Shown: piece by piece, positions 26,957 to 33,981 of the stretch
How positions within the stretch are numbered: position 1 is the stretch's first letter
Layout of the letters: each line of letters begins with the position of its first letter
Notes under the pieces: generated by a model
Seen by the model: the letters and a program-made list of their open reading frames with translations, nothing else
Database searches by the model: none
What the model was told of the DNA's origin: nothing
Position numbers and translations under genes: made by a program
From: Nostoc sp. FACHB-892
GTDB taxonomy: Bacteria; Cyanobacteriota; Cyanobacteriia; Cyanobacteriales; Nostocaceae
Reading direction: 5' to 3'
Length of the DNA: 64,000 bases
NCBI RefSeq assembly: GCF_014698795.1
Contig: NZ_JACJTR010000018.1
Span: forward strand, 90,129 to 154,128

Positions 26957-27380
26957 TTAAGGGTAGAAAACTCTTTTAAACGGTTGGTTACGATAGCGCC
27001 GATAAATATTAAAATCTTTATCCAGTGTGGCAATTGCAGCGACATTCAGGCGTTCAGAAATTACCACAAGGGATAAATCCGAAAAATCTCCTGGTAAATC
27101 AGCGTACTGGGCATTCAGTTCAGCAATCCGAGCAAAATCTTGAGACGTAAGCGATTCACACTCGTAGATGCGATTTGCTAGGTGGGACAGAAACTCGTTT
27201 TGCACCTGCTAGTCAGAGGCTAATAGCCACATCACTTTCAGTGACACAACCTTCACTCGTTACCAATCGACTGGTACATCCAGCAAAAAACTCAACCACC
27301 CGATCATGATGTGAGCCTGCTGAGTCGTAAAAAGCAACCAACAAACCTGTATCTACTAAAATCGTAGGATAATAGGTCAT
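26957..27380 (-). pseudogene. Broken VapC-type PIN-domain toxin
   Basis: The N-terminal half (from ATG at 27380) gives ILVDTGLLVAFYDSAGSHHDR with the first catalytic Asp, and reads on to GCVTESDV; one base too many near 27224-27230 then shifts the frame. In the other frame the protein continues VMWLLASD, TAG stop, QVQNEFLSHLANRIYE and ends with DLSLVVISERL and IATLDKDF, the last acidic residues of a PIN domain. So there is both a frameshift and a nonsense codon; the ribonuclease toxin should be inactive. It overlaps its antitoxin gene by 4 bp (ATGA). Confidence 0.8.
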
Positions 27381-27652
27381 GATTCCTGTTGGCGGCTCTG
27401 TTGTATCCGTGATGCAATCACCGCTCTCCGAACATCTCGGTCTGATAAATTACCTACTGAGAGCAAATGCTGGGGAATTCCACCCATGCGCTCTAGAATG
27501 CTTTGCTCAGATGGCTGGCTTTGCTCACCATGAGATGTGGAATTTTTCTGATCCTGTCTATCTTTTATGAATAGCAAGAAGTCTAGCACTTCTTCCACTA
27601 AAGAATCTGAAACCTGCTCAATTTCCTGAATAAGTTGCTCTCTGGCTGTCAT
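27377..27652 (-). CDS. Antitoxin of a VapBC-type module
   Basis: A 91-residue protein with a helical N-terminus (REQLIQEIEQVSDSLVEEVL, DFLLFIKDR) of the DUF2281-like antitoxin type often paired with PIN toxins in cyanobacteria, and a polar C-terminal tail likely to wrap the toxin. Its stop overlaps the start of the disabled toxin gene, so the pair was translationally coupled. The antitoxin frame is intact. Confidence 0.7.
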   Translation of the reverse strand: MTAREQLIQEIEQVSDSLVEEVLDFLLFIKDRQDQKNSTSHGEQSQPSEQSILERMGGIPQHLLSVGNLSDRDVRRAVIASRIQQSRQQES

Positions 27653-28189
27653 AAATTATCTGTCTCAATACCAACACGACTTTATTTATCACGTTAACAA
27701 GCTTTGAGAGGCAATTTTATCTTAGACAACAGGCAAAAGCGATGTCTACGACGAGCTATGCCTACGCTTCTACGGTTCAAGCTGTAAAAGTTTAAACCTT
27801 TGCAACAAATACTCTTTTATGTATAAGAAAGGCTTAAGTATTTCTTGCAAATGTATAAGTCGTTGCAACAAATGCTTAATGCTTTGCAACAAATACTCTT
27901 TTATATATAAGAAAGGCTTAAGTATTTCTTGCAAATGTATAAGTCATTGCAGCAATTGTTTAATGCTTTGCAACAAATGCTCTTTCATGTATAAGAAAGG
28001 CTTAAATCATTGCAGCATTTGTTGTAATGAACTTATGAATCTATTGACTACCTGAAACTAAAGTTAGTCTAAGTGAAATTGACTAAAGCTTTAGAAGTAT
28101 CAGGGCAACTGATTTGCTATATTTTCCCATGACAATCAAAAATATTTTGGTATAAAACAGTACTATCAAACTAATGGCAGAGATGCATT
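27653..28189. other. Spacer with an 84-bp tandem repeat
   Basis: Apart from a dispersed short repeat near 27745-27775, the spacer is dominated by the tandem array at 27799-28025. The last 110 bp form the upstream region of the gene at 28190. Confidence 0.65.
27799..28025. repeat. Tandem 84-bp repeat, about 2.7 copies
   Basis: Units begin with TTTGCAACAAAT at 27799, 27883 and 27967, exactly 84 bp apart, and are nearly identical; the third is truncated. Each unit contains TGTATAAGAAAGGCTTAA and GCAACAAATGCTT-type subrepeats. Because 84 is divisible by 3, one frame stays open across it (Cys-rich, low-complexity), but there is no sign that it is translated. Confidence 0.8.
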
Positions 28190-28633
28190 ATGGCACGTCG
28201 CAAAAGAAATTCCACCGTTTTAGAACGAGCCGATCGCCGCATTGAAAGTTTACAATCTATCAGCGTAGAACTTGACTTTGGCGGAGGACTGACTATCCAA
28301 GCTTATAATAAGACAATTAACGATCTCCGGTCTAAGCTTGCTGCCTACAACACTGCGTTATCTACCATTGACAAACTCACAGATGATGTGAACAACGCAG
28401 AACAGGTTGTAATCGCAATGTCAGAAAAAATGTTACTAGGAGTTGGCAGCCGTTACGGTAAAACCAGCCAGGAATACGAGATGGCGGGTGGTGCTAGACG
28501 AGGTAATACTAAAAAGAAGCGAAGCGTAGTAAGCAATTCTAAAGTCACCAATCCTTTAACAGGCGATTCTGTTCAGCCTTCTTCGGTAAATGGATCTATG
28601 AATGGGGTGTCGGGTGCGATGTCAGCTAGCTAA
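28190..28633 (+). CDS. Conserved hypothetical coiled-coil protein
   Basis: A 147-residue basic protein. Residues 1-85 are helical with heptad character (RADRRIESLQSISVELDF, DLRSKLAAYNTALSTIDKL) and end in MSEKMLLGVGSRYGKTSQEYE, which looks like a conserved motif; the C-terminus is a Ser/Asn-rich tail with a KKKR stretch. I do not recognise the family by function. It precedes the EACC1/caspase genes by about 200 bp in the same orientation, separated by a palindrome, so a shared role is possible but unproven. Confidence 0.6.
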   Translation: MARRKRNSTVLERADRRIESLQSISVELDFGGGLTIQAYNKTINDLRSKLAAYNTALSTIDKLTDDVNNAEQVVIAMSEKMLLGVGSRYGKTSQEYEMAGGARRGNTKKKRSVVSNSKVTNPLTGDSVQPSSVNGSMNGVSGAMSAS

Positions 28634-28706
28634 AATCCAATAGGTTTAGGTCTGTATTGGACTCAACTGAGAAGCCATATATTATATATATTAGATCGCG
28701 CGGTAG

Positions 28707-28727
28707 GGGCACAGCAATGCTGTGCCC
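28707..28727. repeat. Dispersed GGGCACAGCA/TGCTGTGCCC palindrome
   Basis: Same unit as at 24248-24268. It lies between the hypothetical gene and the EACC1-like gene and may act as a terminator for the former. Confidence 0.7.
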
Positions 28728-28834
28728 TTGCTGACTTTGCAGCCGCGAATCCTCTTTGCCTAATGTAATATCTGTAGCTCAAAAAACAGTACAATCTATC
28801 AGAGACACTGTTAAAACCACTGAGATGCTTCATA

Positions 28835-29230
28835 ATGGCAACCACATCTAATGTTGAGGTGACTATTTCCCTGTCTGAACTGGGTTTAGACGAAGAAGAG
28901 TTGCAAACAGAAGCACAAAATTTGCTCCCACAGATTAAAGATGTGGATGGGGTAGAAGATGCAAGTTTAGTGCCAGTCACAGAAGCCCCCCAAGATTCAA
29001 AGTCTTTCGGGGGTTTTTAGTTGGGGGCATTAAAAGCTGTAGTCAATCCAGCCCTTATCAAACCTTTGTTTGGGTTTCTGGGTAGAGTATTGGGCAACAA
29101 ATCAATAAAGGTGGGAATCAAAGCACCTGACGGCAGAGAACTTAACTTAGAAGCCAGTAGTCGAGAGGATTTGGAATTTGCTCAGAAGCTAGCAGAGGAT
29201 TTTTTGAATAAGACAAAAGATACAAAATAG
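28835..29230 (+). pseudogene. EACC1-like effector-associated protein, interrupted by an in-frame TAG
   Basis: Two open stretches in one frame, 61 codons (28835-29017) and 69 codons (29021-29227), are separated by a single TAG at 29018-29020. Joined, they give a 131-residue protein: a first part VEVTISLSELGLDEEELQ, PQIKDVDGVEDASLV, then a hydrophobic helix (ALKAVVNPALIKPLFGFLG) and IKVGIKAPDGRELNLEASSR with EFAQKLAEDF. This matches the layout of EACC1, the constant component of effector-associated conflict systems. The gene starts 6 bp-spaced operon with the caspase gene (5 bp gap). Both sides of the stop remain well conserved, so the amber codon is recent, read through, or bypassed by restart at TTG 29021. 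Confidence 0.7.
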
Positions 29231-29235
29231 TAACA

Positions 29236-31329
29236 ATGACTAAGTTTGCACTGCTGATAGGGGTTAGTGAGTATGATTATCAGGATAAAGATTTAAAACT
29301 ACTACCAGCTGCTGTCAAAGATGTTGATGCTATGAGGCGAGTGTTGGTGAACCCAGAAATGGGTGACTTTCCTGAGTCAAATATTACTGTGCTGAAAAAT
29401 CCTCAACCACAAGCTGTGAGAGAAGCTATCTTTAACCTTTTCTTCAATCGCCAAAAGCATGATTTGCTGCTGTTTTATTTTTCTGGTCATGGGATTAAAG
29501 ATGAAAAAGGGCAACTATACCTATCAACTCGTGAAACTAAAAAACAAAATAGCAAGCTCGTAACGCCCTCCGCAGTACCAGCTAGTGTTCTGCATGAAAA
29601 TATTAACGATAGCCGTTCTCTACAACAAGTTATCATCCTAGACTGTTGCTTTAGTGGCGCAATTACCCAAGGGATGACAGTCAAAAGTGATGGCACTGTA
29701 AATGTGCAAGAGCAACTAGGCGGTAAAGGCAGGGCAATTCTTACCTCTTCCACTTCAGCCCAATATTCCTTTGAGCAAGAAGGCTCAGAACTCTCTATTT
29801 ACACCCGCTATTTAGTTGAAGGTATTGAAACAGGTGCAGCCGATAAAGATACTGATGGCTGGATTTCCATTGATGAACTGCATGAATATGCCAGTACGAA
29901 GGTGCAAGAAGCTGCGCCTGCAATGACTCCCAAGTTCTACCCAGTTGAGGAAGGTCATAAGATTTTGTTGGCAAAGTCGCCAAAGGATGACCCCAAGCTG
30001 AAGTATCGCAAAGAAGTGGAAACCCGCGCCAAGAAGTTTGGTAACGGTAAGTTTTCTATATTTGCTTTGCAAATGCTGGAATCTAAGCGGATTGATTGGG
30101 GACTATCTGAGGATGAAGCAAAAGCAATTCGAGAAGAAGTTTTGCAACCATATCGGGAGTATGAGCGTAAACAGGTTCAGTATGAAGAAGCGCTAACTCG
30201 TGCAGTCAATGAGGAATATCCTTTTAACGAGGAGGAACTCGAAGAATATCAACAATATCTAGGACTAAGGGATGAGGATATTACCTCGATAAAACAACGA
30301 GTGCTTGCGCCAAAACAAGCAGAATATGAGCGCCAGCAAGAACTAGAAAGAATACGCCAACGGGAAAGAACCGAATATCAAAGGCAGCAAGCGGAATTAA
30401 AAAAACAAGGAGACAGAGAATCATCTAAAACTATTTCTGTGCCAAAATCCCTCCCAGATATTCAAACTCAGCCCTTTGAGTTTGAAACCGCTACTATAAA
30501 TATAAAATCAGGATTGTTTGGCTTGGGGAAAACCTGTGAAGTGAGTCGCAGTCGCAAACGAGCCGAATTTTTCTCAGAAAATTTGGGTGATGGTGTAGTT
30601 CTAGAAATGGTCAAAATTCCTGGTGGACAATTCTTGATGGGTTCCCCAGAAAGTGAGCCAGAACGAACCGATTGGGAAAGTCCACAGCGCACTGTTACCG
30701 TTCAACCCTTTTTCATGGGTAAATTTCCGATTACACAAAGCCAATGGGTCATTGTAGCTAGACTGAAAAAGGTAAATATTGATTTAAAAACCTATCCCTC
30801 GCGCTTCAAAAGCCCAAGTCGACCTGTTGAACAGGTGTCTTGGGATGATGCAGTTGAGTTTTGTGCCAGATTGTCTAACAAGACTAGGAAAATTTATCGC
30901 TTACCTAGTGAGGCAGAGTGGGAATATGCCTGTCGTGCGGGAACAACTACCCCATTTTATTTTGGTGAGACGATTACGACAGACTTAGCCAATTATGATG
31001 GTAAATCTATTTATGCTGCTGGGCCAAAGGGTGAATATCGTGGGCAAACAACAGATGTCGGAAAGTTTCCACCAAATCCCTTTGGTTTATTTGATATGCA
31101 TGGTAATATATTCGAATGGTGTCAGGATTCTTGGCACGAAAATTATAATGGAGCGCCAAAAGACGGCGGTGCTTGGATGAGTGATAATGATCAACGGCTG
31201 CTGCATGGTGGTTGTTGGGACTTGGCTCCGAGGCACTGCCGCTCGGCCGATCGTAGCGGGTACGCGCGTGACATTAGGGACGGCGACGTGGGTTTTCGGG
31301 TTGTAGTTGCGGCTCCCCTCAGGACTTAG
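29236..31329 (+). CDS. Caspase (C14)-FGE-sulfatase fusion protein, candidate DGR target
   Basis: A 697-residue effector. N-terminal caspase-like peptidase (about 1-250): His85 in YFSGHGIKD and Cys138 in LDCCFSGAI form the dyad. The middle (about 258-390) is charged and helical with two related units (GLSEDEAKAIREEVL; GLRDEDITSIKQRVL), a likely signalling or adaptor region. The C-terminal FGE-sulfatase/C-type-lectin fold domain (about 450-697) has MVKIPGGQFLMGSP, VSWDDAVEFCARLS, RLPSEAEWEYACRAGT, NIFEWCQDSW and GFRVV. The last part (31216-31302) is GC-rich with many NNC codons, as in DGR variable regions. Probably a cell-death or conflict protease regulated by what the lectin fold recognises. 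Confidence 0.88.
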   Translation: MTKFALLIGVSEYDYQDKDLKLLPAAVKDVDAMRRVLVNPEMGDFPESNITVLKNPQPQAVREAIFNLFFNRQKHDLLLFYFSGHGIKDEKGQLYLSTRETKKQNSKLVTPSAVPASVLHENINDSRSLQQVIILDCCFSGAITQGMTVKSDGTVNVQEQLGGKGRAILTSSTSAQYSFEQEGSELSIYTRYLVEGIETGAADKDTDGWISIDELHEYASTKVQEAAPAMTPKFYPVEEGHKILLAKSPKDDPKLKYRKEVETRAKKFGNGKFSIFALQMLESKRIDWGLSEDEAKAIREEVLQPYREYERKQVQYEEALTRAVNEEYPFNEEELEEYQQYLGLRDEDITSIKQRVLAPKQAEYERQQELERIRQRERTEYQRQQAELKKQGDRESSKTISVPKSLPDIQTQPFEFETATINIKSGLFGLGKTCEVSRSRKRAEFFSENLGDGVVLEMVKIPGGQFLMGSPESEPERTDWESPQRTVTVQPFFMGKFPITQSQWVIVARLKKVNIDLKTYPSRFKSPSRPVEQVSWDDAVEFCARLSNKTRKIYRLPSEAEWEYACRAGTTTPFYFGETITTDLANYDGKSIYAAGPKGEYRGQTTDVGKFPPNPFGLFDMHGNIFEWCQDSWHENYNGAPKDGGAWMSDNDQRLLHGGCWDLAPRHCRSADRSGYARDIRDGDVGFRVVVAAPLRT
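31204..31329 (+). other. Candidate DGR variable region
   Basis: The end of the FGE domain codes HGGCWDLAPRHC, RSADRSGYARDIRDGD and VGFRVV. Codons at 31219, 31234, 31255, 31261, 31270, 31279, 31282 and 31285 are GAC, CAC, AGC, TAC, GAC, GAC, GGC and GAC: all end in C, and none is AAC, though Asn is the usual residue at these places in family members. This is what adenine-specific mutagenesis of AAC template codons leaves. It is followed by GGTTTTCGGGTTGT and a pyrimidine-rich tract after the stop. No template repeat or reverse transcriptase lies in the window. Confidence 0.6.
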
Positions 31330-31456
31330 TATCCCTTTACACTCTTGCCCTGTTGCCCTCTTTGCTTTTTTCTTTTCCCTTCTTCATTTCTCTCGCGCTC
31401 TGCGCGCTCAATGCTCAGAGTCAGTCCATATTACTGCATCGTTGCATAATTGGATT

Positions 31457-32035
31457 TTAGACTTGTCCAGCCGTCAATACTTGGACTGCGGTCACATCCA
31501 GCATTGGAACAGTCGCTGACTTAATAATGTCTGTTCCCTGAAATACAGTTTCTTCATACAGTCCATCTACCAGAGTCAGCAGGGTAATTCTAGCTCTCTG
31601 AGCATCAACAATCCAGTATTCAGGGATACCTCGTGCAGCATACTCAGAACGTTTATAGCGGTAGTCTCTATCCTCATTTACCTTTCCAGGAGAGACGACC
31701 TCAACCACTAATGTTGGAGAAGGCATATCTGGAGTGATTGTCGCTCGTCCGCCTGCGATCGCTTCTAGTAACTCTTGTGTCAATATCATTAAATCAGGTA
31801 GCCGTACACGAGTGCGGTTGCCTATGACCACAAGTTCTGTATCTTTATGGCGAATGAGTTGGATCGGGACAAACTTGAGAAACTGTGACAGTAGATAGAG
31901 AGAAATTAAGTTATTCCTATCGCTTTCCGGTGGCATTTCAACTAACTCTCCATCCACAAGTTCATAGCGAACATCTGTGCCATCATCATAGACAAGATAC
32001 TCGTCTAGAGTGAGTTTTTTGATTGCTGTGGCCAT
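31457..32035 (-). CDS. Uma2 family putative endonuclease (DUF820)
   Basis: PD-(D/E)XK-fold protein of the Uma2 family, very numerous in cyanobacteria and of uncertain role. Seen in 192 residues: TLDEYLVYDDGTDVRYELVDGE, the core PTLVVEVVSPG, then YRYKRSEYAARGIPEYWIVDA with the K and the last acidic residue. The protein is intact. It converges on the caspase gene. Confidence 0.85.
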   Translation of the reverse strand: MATAIKKLTLDEYLVYDDGTDVRYELVDGELVEMPPESDRNNLISLYLLSQFLKFVPIQLIRHKDTELVVIGNRTRVRLPDLMILTQELLEAIAGGRATITPDMPSPTLVVEVVSPGKVNEDRDYRYKRSEYAARGIPEYWIVDAQRARITLLTLVDGLYEETVFQGTDIIKSATVPMLDVTAVQVLTAGQV

Positions 32036-32299
32036 AGACTTTTTACTTAATCATCACTCTAAACTTAGATTTTACCTTATTGCTCGGTTAAGCTTAAAAA
32101 ATAGCTCCAATCTAGATTGGGTTGAAGAACGTAGACCCAACATTTTCATATCAGTCCTCAATTTCATGCCAATTTCATTTTGAGATGAAAGACTGGGTAT
32201 AAGGTGCAGAAAAATCCCCCAAAGCAAAGCTAGCTTTGTTTACCAAAAATTACGATCGCAGTTTTTCTTTGCACCCATACTTCAGATTTTCTCATAACG

Positions 32300-33979
32300 A
32301 TGCCCAACTCTCTGCGTTTCCAACCAATTCTAAACATGCGTTGTGTTTCTGGTACACTTGTCAGCTTACTATTATTGGCAAGCCCAGTAGCAGTTTTAGC
32401 CCACGCCGGACACGGAGATGAATTTCACCAAGAAAGTGAAGCCACCCCAGCAACTAGCTCTATTCAAGTTGACAATCAAACTGCCCAACGTCTGGGAATT
32501 AAAGTTGAGCCAGTTAAAAGTCAGCGTTTAGCTGTGGGTATAAAAACCACAGGACAAATTGAAACTTTACCTAGTAAACAAGTAGAAGTAACCACACCAA
32601 TTGCAGGCGCAAAGGTAGTTGAGTTATTAGTAGAACCTGGTGCATTAGTTAAACAAGGTCAACCCGTCGCTATACTATCTAGTCCTGATTTGGTAGAACT
32701 GCGGGTTAACTCTCAAGAAAAACTGGCTCAAGGTCAGGCTGATTTACAACAAGCCTTAGCTGATTTAAAATTAGCGCAACAAAACCGCGATCGCTATCAA
32801 CAAATTACCACAGCAGAGATTGCCCAAGCCCAAAGTCAAGTGGCATTTGCCCAAGAGAAGTATGATAAAGATCAACAATTAGTTGCCCAAGGTGCTTTAC
32901 CACGGCGTAATGCTCTCGAATCTCAAACTCAACTGGCACAAGCTAAAGCTGAACTTACCAAAGCCAATAGCCGCCGAGAGTTTATTGAAGCTGAAAATCA
33001 ACTTAAACGCGCTCAGGCATCTGTTGACGTAGCAAAATCCCGGATTACTCTCAGTAACAGCACTTATGAAACTCGACTGCAACAACTAGGAATTCGTGGC
33101 AATGTCAAAGGACTGGTGACAGTAACATCTCCCATTTCTGGGAAGGTTGCAGATAGAGAAGTTACCCTTGGTCAAACCTTTGAGGATGCAGGTGGTAAAC
33201 TGATGACGATTGTCAATGACAATCAGGTTTTTGCCACAGCGAATATATATGAAAAAGATTTAGACAAAGTTAAAGCAGGACAACAAGTTAGGGTTAAAGT
33301 TGCCTCTGTCCCGAATCGCATTTTCACGGGACGAATTGCGGTAATTAATTCTGTAGTAACAGGTGAGGCGCAGGTTGTACCTGTAAAAGCCGAAATCAAT
33401 AACCCTGGTGGTGTACTCAAGCCTGGAATGTTTGCAGAGTTGGAAGTTTTGACAAACCAAACCTCCTCAGCTATCTTGGCGATTCCCAGCGCGGCTGTGG
33501 TAGAAGCTAATAATAAAAAAGTTGTCTACATCCAAAATGGCAATGCTTATCAACCAGTTGAAGTTACATTAGGCCAAACCTCTGGAGATATGGTTGAGGT
33601 AAAAACTGGTTTATTCGAGGGTGATTTGATAGTTACCCAACGAGCGCCGCAACTTTACGCTCAATCTCTGCGCGGTGATACCAAGAAAAAAGTAGACGAA
33701 AACACAGAAACTTCTGTACAAACAACAGAGACTACGCCTAGCTTGCCAGTACCCTGGTGGATTGCAGCCGGGGGAGCAGCAGCACTAGCTACTATAGCTT
33801 TTATGGCGGGTACTTTCTGGGCTGGCCGTCATGGCAAATATCAATATCAATTAGCCACAGAAAGCTACCTTACAAAAGAACCTCTAAACAGTGCCGCGCC
33901 AGAATTTAATGATAACCAATGCGCTGCGCGCACGCTACGCGAACGGGTAACAAGTAAAGATTCAGAGATTGAAAAATAA
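32300..33979 (+). CDS. RND efflux periplasmic adaptor (CusB/CzcB type)
   Basis: Membrane-fusion protein linking an inner-membrane RND pump to the outer-membrane channel in metal efflux. Seen in 559 residues: signal region (about 12-35), a His-rich start (HAGHGDEFH), barrel-sandwich halves (VVELLVEPGALVKQGQPV and VTSPISGKVADREVTLGQ), a long coiled-coil hairpin (about 140-265), a beta-barrel and membrane-proximal domain, and an unusual extra C-terminal hydrophobic helix (about 475-505). The last ~20 residues include a translated dispersed repeat. It ends 2 bp before the pump gene. Start could also be the second ATG (MRCVSGTL). Confidence 0.85.
   Translation: MPNSLRFQPILNMRCVSGTLVSLLLLASPVAVLAHAGHGDEFHQESEATPATSSIQVDNQTAQRLGIKVEPVKSQRLAVGIKTTGQIETLPSKQVEVTTPIAGAKVVELLVEPGALVKQGQPVAILSSPDLVELRVNSQEKLAQGQADLQQALADLKLAQQNRDRYQQITTAEIAQAQSQVAFAQEKYDKDQQLVAQGALPRRNALESQTQLAQAKAELTKANSRREFIEAENQLKRAQASVDVAKSRITLSNSTYETRLQQLGIRGNVKGLVTVTSPISGKVADREVTLGQTFEDAGGKLMTIVNDNQVFATANIYEKDLDKVKAGQQVRVKVASVPNRIFTGRIAVINSVVTGEAQVVPVKAEINNPGGVLKPGMFAELEVLTNQTSSAILAIPSAAVVEANNKKVVYIQNGNAYQPVEVTLGQTSGDMVEVKTGLFEGDLIVTQRAPQLYAQSLRGDTKKKVDENTETSVQTTETTPSLPVPWWIAAGGAAALATIAFMAGTFWAGRHGKYQYQLATESYLTKEPLNSAAPEFNDNQCAARTLRERVTSKDSEIEK
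33919..33947. repeat. Dispersed short repeat inside the adaptor gene
   Basis: ATGCGCTGCGCGCACGCTAC followed by GCGAACGGG is a member of the GC-rich dispersed palindromic repeats of Nostoc. Here it is read in frame (CAARTLRER) near the adaptor C-terminus. Confidence 0.6.
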
Positions 33980-33981
33980 CC

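Noticed and set aside
27799..28025. CRISPR-like array
   Set aside because: Units are contiguous 84-bp repeats without unique spacers; no cas genes nearby.
27819..28055. 78-codon Cys-rich repetitive frame
   Set aside because: It arises because the tandem repeat period (84 bp) is a multiple of three; no ribosome site and no conserved fold.
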